Below, in pieces: positions 43,496 through 51,637 of a DNA stretch of 64,000 nt. Positions within the stretch are counted from its first letter, which is position 1. Each line of letters starts with the position of its first letter. The notes under the pieces were generated by a model. The model had not been told where the DNA came from and made no database searches. It worked only from the letters and a program-made list of their open reading frames with translations. A program made the position numbers and the translations under genes. Source of the DNA: Akkermansiaceae bacterium UBA7331 (GTDB lineage: Bacteria > Verrucomicrobiota > Verrucomicrobiia > Verrucomicrobiales > Akkermansiaceae); NCBI GenBank assembly GCA_002471255.1, contig DKPP01000001.1, forward strand, positions 1 through 64,000, in the 5' to 3' direction.

Positions 43496-45274
43496 TTAGT
43501 ATTTACCGTAAAGAGGCCCGTAGTTCGAGCAAGCTCTGAAATCGGCGCCTTCTAAATCGGCTGTACCATGTAGACCCCATGCGGATGGACGATAAACATC
43601 TTTATCTGCAATGTTATGGGCATAAACCGGAATGCGAAGCATGGATGCTAGGGTGAGAATATCTGCACCAATGTGTCCATAGGTGAAGGCTCCATGGTTG
43701 GCTCCCATATTAGCCATTACGTTATAAACGTCGGTAAATGCGCCTTTGCCGGTAAGGCGAGGTGCAAACCAAGTGGTAGGCCAGCCTGAGTCGGTGCGTT
43801 CATCAAGAGTCTTGTGTACTTCTTCAGGAAGTTCCACGCTCCAGCCTTCGGCTACGATTAATACGGGACCGATACCTTTAAGGATATTTAAACGCATCAT
43901 GGTAAGAGGAGCTCCGCCCTTAGATGCGTAGCGAAGTGAGTAACCACCCCCACGGAAATATTCGCGGTTAGCCGGGCACCATGTTGCTTGATCTACCATC
44001 TTTTTGGCATCTTCCGGTGTCACATCCCAATGCTTTTTCATGATTGGTTCACCTTGTTCGTTTTCACAAGCGAGGCAACCGTCAAGAGCTGCTGAACCGG
44101 AATTAATTAAGTGGATGATACCATCTGCGGCAACACCTTCTAATTGATAACCTGTTACGCGTTTAACCGCATCAGGGCTCCAATAGGTGCGTACATCGGC
44201 AAATACGTTAGCTTGACCGGTTAAAAGATAACCAAATAATTGGCTGACTCCATTAAGAGAATCATTCTCCGTAGCGAAAGGCATTGGAGCACGTGGGCCA
44301 TTCCAGTCAAATGTGGAATTGAGCAATGATTCGGCAATGTCACCGTTCGGATAAAAGTCAGTCCAATGACGTTGACCTTGGAAGCCACCGCAAATCGCTT
44401 GGTAACCCATAGCTTCTTCGCCGAATCCTAATTCGGCTAATTTTGGATTTCCTTGCATCATATCGCGGAAGATGATTGCCATCAAAACGCTTTCTTCAAG
44501 GGTTTTGCGGCTTTCTTCTTCATTGAGCTTCAAGTCTTCGCGGTTGCGGTCTTCACGGTATTTGAAATTACCATCTACCCAGCTCATTGCGAGTTTGAAT
44601 TCTTCAGGATCATAAATGCCTTGGTCGATGCGACGGCGTACTTCAGTCATGTCGATAGCTTGTACGCGAATGCCAAGGTAGTTTTCCCAGAAAGATTGGT
44701 CAACGATCGATCCGGCGATACCCATAGAGCAACCGCCGATGGAAAGGTAACCTTTGCCACGAAGAGTGGCTACTGCTAAACCTGCTCGTACGAAACGAAG
44801 AATTTTTTCCTCAACATCTGCCGGGATGCTGGTGTCATCCGCATCTTGTACGTCTTTGCCATAAATGGAGAATGCAGGGAATCCCTTTTGATTGAGTCCT
44901 GCAAGCGCGGCTGCCAAGTAAACGGCACCAGGACGCTCTGTACCATTAAAGCCCCAAATGGCTTTTGGCATAAATGGATCCATATCAAAGGTTTCACTAC
45001 CATAGCACCAGCATGGTGTTACGGAAAGAGAAACGCCAACGTTGTTGGCTTTAAATTTTTCAGCGCAAGCAGCAGCTTCGGCCGGGCCACCAATACATGT
45101 ATCGGCAATAACGCAACGAACGTTTTCACCGGAAGCATGCTTGATATTTGCTTCGATAAGGGCTGCGGCTGCTTTAGCCATATTCATTGTTTGCTCCTCA
45201 AGTGATTCGCGTACGCCAAGACGGCGGCCATCAATTGTAGGACGAATACCAATGGTTGGAAGTGTCGTATTCAT
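43496..45274 (-). CDS. fucI: L-fucose isomerase
   Basis: Mn-dependent ketol isomerase, L-fucose to L-fuculose. Highly conserved text: IGIRPTIDGRR at the start, CWCYGSETFDMDP, WGFNGTERPGAVYLAA, GYLSIGGCSMGIAG, GFQGQRHWTDFYPNGD and NSTFDWNGPRAPMPFATEND. 592 aa matches the family. Second gene of the fuc operon, 25 nt after fucP. Confidence 0.98.
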   Translation of the reverse strand: MNTTLPTIGIRPTIDGRRLGVRESLEEQTMNMAKAAAALIEANIKHASGENVRCVIADTCIGGPAEAAACAEKFKANNVGVSLSVTPCWCYGSETFDMDPFMPKAIWGFNGTERPGAVYLAAALAGLNQKGFPAFSIYGKDVQDADDTSIPADVEEKILRFVRAGLAVATLRGKGYLSIGGCSMGIAGSIVDQSFWENYLGIRVQAIDMTEVRRRIDQGIYDPEEFKLAMSWVDGNFKYREDRNREDLKLNEEESRKTLEESVLMAIIFRDMMQGNPKLAELGFGEEAMGYQAICGGFQGQRHWTDFYPNGDIAESLLNSTFDWNGPRAPMPFATENDSLNGVSQLFGYLLTGQANVFADVRTYWSPDAVKRVTGYQLEGVAADGIIHLINSGSAALDGCLACENEQGEPIMKKHWDVTPEDAKKMVDQATWCPANREYFRGGGYSLRYASKGGAPLTMMRLNILKGIGPVLIVAEGWSVELPEEVHKTLDERTDSGWPTTWFAPRLTGKGAFTDVYNVMANMGANHGAFTYGHIGADILTLASMLRIPVYAHNIADKDVYRPSAWGLHGTADLEGADFRACSNYGPLYGKY

Positions 45275-45299
45275 AATATGCTTGTATTAGAAAATTAAT

Positions 45300-46805
45300 T
45301 TAGTCTTTATTAGCGTGTACGTGTCTGAAGCAGAGGGAATATACTAAGATGACTGCAAAACATACGACCGGTACGATGAATGAAGAACGAACTGCTAATT
45401 CGGAAACATTGTGTGAAGGTACGATGTTTGCAAGTTTTCCGGAATCAATCAAGCCACCCATGAATGGAGTAATAACTGCTCCACCCAAAATGGCCATGAT
45501 TAAACCGGCGGCACCAAGTTTTACCTCTTCACCCAAGTTTTGCAAGGCAATGCCGTAAATAGTAGGGAACATAAGCGACATACAGCCCGAAATGGCTACC
45601 AAACACCAAATAGAAATACTGGATGGTAAGTAAATTACTCCTAAACTAAAACAGATGCCTAAGATTGCAGATATAGCCATCATGCTTGCAGGATTGAACT
45701 TTTTCATCAAGGCTGTAAAACCTGCACGGAAAACGATGAATAAGATGATGGAATAGATGTAGTAATTGGCTGCTTCCGCTTCCGTCATGCCGCTAAATAC
45801 GGTCATGGCGTATTTAATGGTCCATGTCCATACGGTAATTTGTAAACCTACATAGAAAAATTGAGTAATTACACCATATGTATAACGCTTAACAACAATA
45901 AGTTTTGCTAACATATTTCTGTAATATGGCACGGCAATGATGAAAGCTATAGGTCCAAGCATCGTGATGAGGATTTGACCTACCATTGGGAACTGGATAT
46001 TGAAAGCTTGATCTAAAACGATCAGAACTCCAATTGGTATGGCAATGCAAATGATGCAAGTAACTAGTCGAACGATTTTATCTCTTAAAGGGATGTGGTG
46101 CTCTTCAGCGATTTCAGTACCGGCAGGTACTTTGAATCTTATAAAATACATCCAAATGAGAAAAGCAATAGCAACAAGACCTACATAAGGCACACATACC
46201 CAAAATAACTCTCCGCTGACGATTTCTTTGAGCTGATCGGGGTTATTTGTTTTCATAGCAATGCGCTCTTCCATGCTGGCTTCATGGAGATTGGCGAGAA
46301 TGAGTCCCTTTGCTAAGAAAATACCTAATAGAGAACCAATAGGGTTGAATGCTTGAGCGAAATTTAAGCGACGAACGGCAGTATCGGGAGATCCCATTGA
46401 TAAAACAAAAGGGTTACACGTTGTTTCCAATATGGAAAGCCCCCCTGCTAGAATAAAGATGGCAATTAAATAGATATTAAAAGATTGAGATAAGGCTGCC
46501 GGAATGTAAAAAAGAGCTCCGATGATATAAAAGCCTAAGCCAATCAAAACACCTACTTTATAGGTAAATTCTTTAATTAAGATGGATGCGAAAATAGCCA
46601 AAACTGCATAGGCACCATAAAAGGATACTTGCACACCGGCTGATTCGGAGGCGTTGATCGTAAATATCTTGCTAAATGCGGGAACGAGGTTGTCAGTCAT
46701 GTTGTTTAGCAATCCCCATAGGGCAAAACATGAAACAATCATGATAAACGGGACCATCAGAGTTTTGGGCACGATGGGCGTGTTGGATGATGAGTTATTT
46801 TTCAT
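45300..46805 (-). CDS. fucP: L-fucose:H+ symporter (MFS)
   Basis: Twelve-helix inner-membrane permease importing L-fucose with protons. The FucP fingerprints are conserved: NNMTDNLVPAF contains the Asp equivalent to E. coli Asp46, ILETTCNPF the Glu equivalent to Glu135, and FYGAYAV fits helix 2. I use ATG 46805 (MKNNSSSN); a reading from 46835 adds ten residues but crosses the promoter. First gene of the operon. Confidence 0.95.
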   Translation of the reverse strand: MKNNSSSNTPIVPKTLMVPFIMIVSCFALWGLLNNMTDNLVPAFSKIFTINASESAGVQVSFYGAYAVLAIFASILIKEFTYKVGVLIGLGFYIIGALFYIPAALSQSFNIYLIAIFILAGGLSILETTCNPFVLSMGSPDTAVRRLNFAQAFNPIGSLLGIFLAKGLILANLHEASMEERIAMKTNNPDQLKEIVSGELFWVCVPYVGLVAIAFLIWMYFIRFKVPAGTEIAEEHHIPLRDKIVRLVTCIICIAIPIGVLIVLDQAFNIQFPMVGQILITMLGPIAFIIAVPYYRNMLAKLIVVKRYTYGVITQFFYVGLQITVWTWTIKYAMTVFSGMTEAEAANYYIYSIILFIVFRAGFTALMKKFNPASMMAISAILGICFSLGVIYLPSSISIWCLVAISGCMSLMFPTIYGIALQNLGEEVKLGAAGLIMAILGGAVITPFMGGLIDSGKLANIVPSHNVSELAVRSSFIVPVVCFAVILVYSLCFRHVHANKD

Positions 46806-46811
46806 TTCAAA

Positions 46812-46840
46812 GAAATAGTGACCATTACTAGACACGTTAA
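46812..46840 (-). promoter_or_regulatory. Candidate promoter of the fuc operon
   Basis: Minus strand: TTAACG (46835-46840), exactly 17-nt spacer, TATTTC (46812-46817), 6 nt to ATG 46805. Both boxes are weak, as expected for an activator-dependent operon. Confidence 0.4.
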
Positions 46841-46881
46841 CAAGATTGATGATCTTTCAACAATTTTGTAAAAATTTAACG

Positions 46882-46903
46882 TATGCAACTATCTTTTATG
46901 CAA
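46882..46903. promoter_or_regulatory. Direct repeat TATGCAA upstream of fucP, candidate activator site
   Basis: Two TATGCAA copies (46882-46888, 46897-46903) with starts 15 bp apart, about 40-60 bp beyond the predicted -35 of fucP, the spacing usual for AraC-type half-sites. No regulator gene is adjacent. Confidence 0.3.
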
Positions 46904-47040
46904 GCAATTTTTCTCCTGTAAGTAAAGATAAAAGAAAGGTGTGCTTCCTAGGAAAATTCTATGATGATTTTTATAACTATTTCGCTTTGCTGTGATTGTA
47001 ATTAAATAACAAAGTTTTTAGTCATCGATAAGATTTAGGC

Positions 47041-47069
47041 TCGCCAATCGCGCTTAATCTTGCGATAAT
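47041..47069 (+). promoter_or_regulatory. Candidate promoter of the MBL hydrolase gene
   Basis: TCGCCA (47041-47046), 17-nt spacer, extended -10 TGCGATAAT (GATAAT 47064-47069), 6 nt to ATG 47076. Confidence 0.45.
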
Positions 47070-47075
47070 AGGTAC

Positions 47076-47705
47076 ATGGATAGAATTCGCGTGTACACGG
47101 GGGGGATTGCGTCGTGCAATGGATATCTGATGAAGACAGGGGAGAATTCTTATGTGGCTATAGATGCCCCAGAAGGATTTGCTCAATGGATTCTTGCCAG
47201 AAAGCCGGATATCAAGATAACGGATTTGTTAATCACGCACCAACATTTTGATCATGTAGAAGATGCAGCAGAAATGAAGCGTCTTTTCGGATGTAAAATT
47301 CACGCCGGTTCAGCCTATAATGAAGATTTGACCTTAATTAAATTAGCTCATAATTCATGGGGTGTACCAATCAATCTTAAAGCATTTGAAGTTGACGAAG
47401 TGCTTGGCGATGATATCCATACTGCAAACTGGGGCGGTCTTTTATGGCATATTCACCATGTACCGGGCCATTCTCCTGATTCAATCGTTTATAATTTACC
47501 TGATGAAGAATTAATGTTTACCGGTGATGTGTTGTTTGCCGGATCCATTGGTAGAACGGATTTACCGGGAGGTAATAGCCGTTTGTTAAATCATGAATTA
47601 CAGACTAAAGTTTTAACTCAACCTGCCACCACTAGAATTCTTCCGGGGCACGGTCCTTACTCTACGATTAAAAGTGAACTTTTGACGAATCCTTTTATTT
47701 CGTAA
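47076..47705 (+). CDS. Metallo-beta-lactamase-fold hydrolase (glyoxalase II-like)
   Basis: Cytosolic di-metal hydrolase. HxHxDH box THQHFDHV (His55, His57, Asp59, His60), later His in PGHSPDS, bridging Asp in FTGDVLF and last His in LPGHGPYS. 209 aa, the size of short glyoxalase II-like proteins; substrate unknown. It could plausibly handle lactoylglutathione-type adducts, but lactaldehyde from fucose is not a substrate of this class, so its position beside the fuc operon may be chance. 25 nt before the helicase gene. Confidence 0.9.
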   Translation: MDRIRVYTGGIASCNGYLMKTGENSYVAIDAPEGFAQWILARKPDIKITDLLITHQHFDHVEDAAEMKRLFGCKIHAGSAYNEDLTLIKLAHNSWGVPINLKAFEVDEVLGDDIHTANWGGLLWHIHHVPGHSPDSIVYNLPDEELMFTGDVLFAGSIGRTDLPGGNSRLLNHELQTKVLTQPATTRILPGHGPYSTIKSELLTNPFIS

Positions 47706-47730
47706 CCACTCGTATATTACCTAAAGTAAA

Positions 47731-48933
47731 ATGACATTTGAAGATTTAGGATTAAATGAATCCGTTTTAAAAGCCGTAACTGATGCCGGGTACCAATCTC
47801 CTACCCCTATTCAGGAACAGGCTATCCCTGAAATTTTAAAGGGCAGGGACGTTATAGGTGCCTCACAGACAGGCACAGGCAAGACAGCCGCGTTTGCTTT
47901 ACCTTTGTTGAGCAAATTACAACCCATTGGTAAACCTCAAATTTTGGTTTTGGAGCCTACCCGTGAATTAGCCGATCAGGTAGCTGAATCTTTTAGATTA
48001 TATGGTGCTCATAGCGGTATTAAAGTTGCCCTTTTATATGGTGGCGTCGGTTATGGTCAACAAACTCAAGAGTTAAAGGCCGGTGCTGATGTTATTATCG
48101 CAACGCCGGGTCGCTTAATTGACCATTTTTATCGTGGTACAATGCGTTTTGGCGAGATCAAAGCATTGGTTTTAGATGAAGTCGATCGAATGCTCGATAT
48201 GGGCTTTTTACCTATTGTGCGTAAGACCGTGAATTTGTGCCCTTGGGAAGGACGACAAACCTTGTTCTTTTCCGCTACGATGCCTCCGGTTATTGAGGGT
48301 TTTGCCAAATGGTGTTTGACCGATCCTGTTGAAATTTCCATCGCTCGCCGTGAAGTGGCATCGACGATTCAACACGCTTTTTATCCGGTTTCAATGTCTC
48401 AACGCAATGATTTGTTGTTGGCTTTGTTGAAAGATACGGACTATCAATCAGTCATGATTTTTACCCGTACCCGTAAAGAGGCCGATGAAGTATGTGCCAT
48501 GTTAAAAAACCAAGGTTATCATGGTGACGTGGGCGTTATGCATTCGGACATTCCTCAAAAAGAGAGAATGGGTGCCTTGAAAAAGTTTAAAGCCGGTGAA
48601 TATGGAATCTTAGTAGCTACTGATGTAGCCGCTCGTGGTATCGATGTAAACGGTGTAACTCACGTGATCAATTATCGTGTGCCGGAAAATCCTGAAGATT
48701 ACGTCCACCGTATCGGTCGTACCGGTAGAGCCGAGGCCAATGGTGATGCATTCACTTTATTAACGGCAGATGAGCTTGACTTCGCAACAGCTGTTGAAGG
48801 CTTCATTGGTCGCAAAGTTGATCGTCGTAAATTAGACGGTTTTGATTATGCCTATACCGCTTTGTTGGATTCAAGCCCAACTAAACCTATTCGTAAGGCT
48901 AAACCACCTGCGCCAAAACGCCGCAGACGTTAA
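47731..48933 (+). CDS. DEAD-box-family RNA helicase (RhlE-like) with DEVD motif II
   Basis: ATP-dependent RNA helicase for ribosome assembly or mRNA turnover. Q-motif FEDLGLNESVLKAV...PTPIQ, motif I ASQTGTGKT (44-52), Ia EPTREL, II DEVD (149-152, normally DEAD), III SAT in FFSATMPP, and VI HRIGRTGRA. The C-terminus is short and basic (KAKPPAPKRRRR) as in RhlE. The Ala-to-Val change in motif II is unusual but conservative; the catalytic Asp/Glu remain. Followed by ruvC after 24 nt. Confidence 0.95.
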   Translation: MTFEDLGLNESVLKAVTDAGYQSPTPIQEQAIPEILKGRDVIGASQTGTGKTAAFALPLLSKLQPIGKPQILVLEPTRELADQVAESFRLYGAHSGIKVALLYGGVGYGQQTQELKAGADVIIATPGRLIDHFYRGTMRFGEIKALVLDEVDRMLDMGFLPIVRKTVNLCPWEGRQTLFFSATMPPVIEGFAKWCLTDPVEISIARREVASTIQHAFYPVSMSQRNDLLLALLKDTDYQSVMIFTRTRKEADEVCAMLKNQGYHGDVGVMHSDIPQKERMGALKKFKAGEYGILVATDVAARGIDVNGVTHVINYRVPENPEDYVHRIGRTGRAEANGDAFTLLTADELDFATAVEGFIGRKVDRRKLDGFDYAYTALLDSSPTKPIRKAKPPAPKRRRR

Positions 48934-48957
48934 ATCCATAGATATCTTGCTGTATTC

Positions 48958-49464
48958 ATGGCTCGAATTTTAGCGATTGACCCTGCTATTCGCCATACCG
49001 GGTATGCCATCATTGAAGGGCATGCCAAGGAGGTGAATACTTTAGAGTACGGTACATTTGTGATGCCGGCTAAAGCAGCGCAATCGCTTTGTTTGTTATC
49101 TATCAAACAGCATTTGGATCATTTGATACAAAAATGGCAACCTGATGAGGTTGCCATTGAAAGAATTATTTACGTACAGTCGCATCAAACTGCCATTACA
49201 ATGGGTGCTGCCAAGGCGGCTGTTGTGATCGCTGCGACTGAAGCCGGACTCAAAGTGGTTGAGTATTCCCCAAAAAGTGTCAAGTTAGCCGTAGTTGGTA
49301 AAGGTGGCGCTCAAAAAGCACAAGTAGCCTTTATGATGAGAGCTTTGCTTAAATTAAGGGAAACGCCCGAATCTGATGCTGCTGATGCCTTAGCTATAGG
49401 GTTTACTCATTTAATGACGATGGATCCACTTAAGGCTCAAATGATTGAGCGTAAATATATTTAA
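48958..49464 (+). CDS. ruvC: Holliday junction resolvase
   Basis: Cuts four-way junctions with RuvAB. Acidic catalytic residues: Asp8 (LAIDPA), Glu68 (VAIERI), Asp140/Asp143 (ESDAADALA). HQTAITMGAAKAAV and VGKGGAQKAQV are characteristic. 168 aa. ruvA and ruvB are not adjacent. Converges with a secreted-protein gene; only 2 nt separate the stops. Confidence 0.96.
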   Translation: MARILAIDPAIRHTGYAIIEGHAKEVNTLEYGTFVMPAKAAQSLCLLSIKQHLDHLIQKWQPDEVAIERIIYVQSHQTAITMGAAKAAVVIAATEAGLKVVEYSPKSVKLAVVGKGGAQKAQVAFMMRALLKLRETPESDAADALAIGFTHLMTMDPLKAQMIERKYI

Positions 49465-49466
49465 TT

Positions 49467-50003
49467 TTATTTCTTCTTTTCCGTGGAATAAGATCTTCCT
49501 CTACCGCGTTGCCATGCTGTGACTAAAGAGTTTTGCACTGCGTCTAATTCTTGTAGGCTGCCAACTCGGTATTCAATCGTTTTGCTGTGGGTTGTGGCTG
49601 GGTAATTTTTTGAAACAATGGTGTTAATATCAATGTTGCCACCGGAAACGCGAGAACTACCGCTGCCTACTAATTCTTTAGCTCGATCGGTAATCACTTT
49701 TGGAGCATTAATAGCTGAGTTGCTCGTAATCGGTTCGATAAAATAAATACGGGTTTGGCTAGGTCCCAGTGTATCGATCGATAATTCGTATACTAGCATG
49801 GTACCATCAACAATGTATTGTTGTCTTGCGACGGAAACCAGTTTGCTAAGTGGAATGATGAACTGACCTCCGGGTAATTGAGCTATCCAAAATTGTGTTT
49901 GGTTTTCTTCATCCTTAATTGTGACTCCTGTAGTAGATTGGGCATTGAGGATGCTTGAAGCTCCACAGACTAATGCCATAGTAATCGCCGCAAAGGTTTT
50001 CAT
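49467..50003 (-). CDS. Small secreted protein of unknown function, 178 aa
   Basis: Start ATG 50003 gives signal peptide MKTFAAITMALVCGASSILNA (the frame from 50075 adds 24 unlikely residues). The mature part has a beta-rich pattern (NQTQFWIAQLPGGQFIIPLSK, YIVDGTMLVYELSIDTLG, QTRIYFIEPI) and ends basic (RGRGRSYSTEKKK). No motif recognised. Divergent from rppH. Confidence 0.75.
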   Translation of the reverse strand: MKTFAAITMALVCGASSILNAQSTTGVTIKDEENQTQFWIAQLPGGQFIIPLSKLVSVARQQYIVDGTMLVYELSIDTLGPSQTRIYFIEPITSNSAINAPKVITDRAKELVGSGSSRVSGGNIDINTIVSKNYPATTHSKTIEYRVGSLQELDAVQNSLVTAWQRGRGRSYSTEKKK

Positions 50004-50095
50004 ATATCGTAGGGTAGCGAAGTTAATTCTGTCTGTGAAGAGAAAATTGCAATAATTATCTAGATTCACATACAAATCGTTTTACAATAAAAGTC

Positions 50096-50566
50096 ATGAC
50101 CGCTCTATATCGACCAAATGTTGCAGGAATAATGATGCGTCAAGATGGACGTATTTTAATTTGTGAGCGTACAAATACCACTAATGCATGGCAATTCCCT
50201 CAAGGGGGGATTGATGAGGGAGAAAATGCATTAACTGCCGCCACTCGAGAAATTGAAGAAGAGGTAGGATTTGCTCCTGATATGTATACCATTTTACAAT
50301 CAAGGGGAGGGTACCGATATGATTACCCAGCCGAAACACTTGAATATGTGCGTCAAAAAAGACAAATTCCTTATGTGGGGCAGGAACAAGAATATTTTTT
50401 GTGTGAATTAAAAGAGAATTGTCCAAATCCTCGAATTGATTTTCGTGAATTTGGACAATATAAATGGATCAATCCCGGCGATTTTCAACTGAAATGGCTT
50501 CCGGAATTTAAACGAGAAGTTTATCGCCAAGTTTTTGAAGATTTTTTTAATCTTGAGTTGGTTTAG
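50096..50566 (+). CDS. rppH: RNA pyrophosphohydrolase (Nudix)
   Basis: Removes pyrophosphate from mRNA 5' ends (or hydrolyses dinucleoside polyphosphates). Nudix box G38-x5-E-x7-REIEEEVGF, preceded by WQFPQGGIDEGE, the RppH fingerprint; RPNVAGIMMRQDG at the N-terminus is also typical. 156 aa. A TACAAT box lies 7 nt before the ATG. The 3' end overlaps meaB (convergent) by 20 nt. Confidence 0.92.
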   Translation: MTALYRPNVAGIMMRQDGRILICERTNTTNAWQFPQGGIDEGENALTAATREIEEEVGFAPDMYTILQSRGGYRYDYPAETLEYVRQKRQIPYVGQEQEYFLCELKENCPNPRIDFREFGQYKWINPGDFQLKWLPEFKREVYRQVFEDFFNLELV

Positions 50567-51566
50567 GCAACGGATAAGTAAATTGAGCTAATAAGTCTTG
50601 AGCGGCTGATACCGGGTCTAATTTATCGGTCGCTACGAGCTTTTCTAATGTAGGTAAATGCTCTGCCACAGCCGGATGTCTTTCGAATGCCTCTAAAAGA
50701 GCCTCGTGTACGAGTGATTGTACCCAAGATAATGCTTGGTTGCGACGGCGACGGTACCAAAAACCACTTTCTTTGAGATCTGTTTGGAATTGGCTCAAGG
50801 TATCTTGGATTGAGTCTAAGCCACGTTGTTCAAGTGATGAGCAAGTGACGACCTGTGGAGTCCAACCCGGAGTAGGGCTTTGTAGATAATGGAGTACCAT
50901 TTTTAATTCCTGGCAATGAGCTGCTGCGCGTTGTCGGTTATCTCCATCATCTTTGGTGACGACCAATAGGTCTGCCAATTCCATAATTCCACGCTTGATG
51001 CCTTGCAAATCATCACCGGCTCCGGTAATGAGCAAAAGCATAAAGATATCGACCATCGAACGGACTGTGGTTTCAGATTGACCGACACCAACCGTTTCAA
51101 TCAAAATGAAATCAAAGCCTGCAGCTTCACAGGCGATCATGGTTTCACGAGATTTTCTGGCAACCCCTCCTAAGGTACCTCCTGACGGAGAAGGGCGTAT
51201 GAAAGCATTAGCTTCTCCCGATAATTCTTCCATACGTGTTTTATCACCCATGATAGAACCTTTGGAAACGGAAGAAGAAGGGTCAATCGCCAATACGGCT
51301 ACTTTGATGCCCTGTTTGCACAAATATGTGCCAAAAGCTTCGATAAATGATGACTTACCTGCCCCCGGCACGCCGGTGATACCAACTCGAATGGATTTGC
51401 CTGAATGAGGTAAAAGCTTTGAAATTAGTTCTCTTGCATTTTTCTGATCCTTGACGGCATTACTTTCAATTAAGGTAATAGCCTTGCCGAGCATGGCTCT
51501 ATTGCCGGAAAGAACTCCTTGGACTAGTTCATCCACGCTGTGGCGATGAGGTCGTGCAAATTTCAT
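50547..51566 (-). CDS. meaB: MeaB/ArgK-type G3E GTPase, methylmalonyl-CoA mutase chaperone
   Basis: GTPase protecting and reloading B12-dependent methylmalonyl-CoA mutase. Walker A GVPGAGKSS (about 65-73), Mg/GTP signature DPSSSVSKGSIMGDKTRM, ETVGVGQSE, and base-recognition region VVTKDDGDN. The C-terminal dimerisation arm is present. 339 aa. Mutase genes are not in the window. It implies a succinate-propionate route, as in mucin-degrading Akkermansia (established for that genus). Confidence 0.94.
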   Translation of the reverse strand: MKFARPHRHSVDELVQGVLSGNRAMLGKAITLIESNAVKDQKNARELISKLLPHSGKSIRVGITGVPGAGKSSFIEAFGTYLCKQGIKVAVLAIDPSSSVSKGSIMGDKTRMEELSGEANAFIRPSPSGGTLGGVARKSRETMIACEAAGFDFILIETVGVGQSETTVRSMVDIFMLLLITGAGDDLQGIKRGIMELADLLVVTKDDGDNRQRAAAHCQELKMVLHYLQSPTPGWTPQVVTCSSLEQRGLDSIQDTLSQFQTDLKESGFWYRRRRNQALSWVQSLVHEALLEAFERHPAVAEHLPTLEKLVATDKLDPVSAAQDLLAQFTYPLPKPTQD

Positions 51567-51572
51567 AAAGTC

Positions 51573-51601
51573 ATCTTAATCTTTTTGTGATTGGCTGACT
51601 A
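51573..51601 (-). promoter_or_regulatory. Promoter of meaB
   Basis: Minus strand: TAGTCA (51596-51601), exactly 17-nt spacer, TAAGAT (51573-51578), 6 nt to ATG 51566. Confidence 0.5.
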
Positions 51602-51637
51602 GTGAATTTCTCGTAAACCGAGCAACTATGGATCATT

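Noticed and set aside
41978..46805. Possibility that the sugar operon is for rhamnose or arabinose
   Set aside because: FucI and FucP have strong fucose-specific text and order; the kinase and aldolase alone would have been ambiguous.
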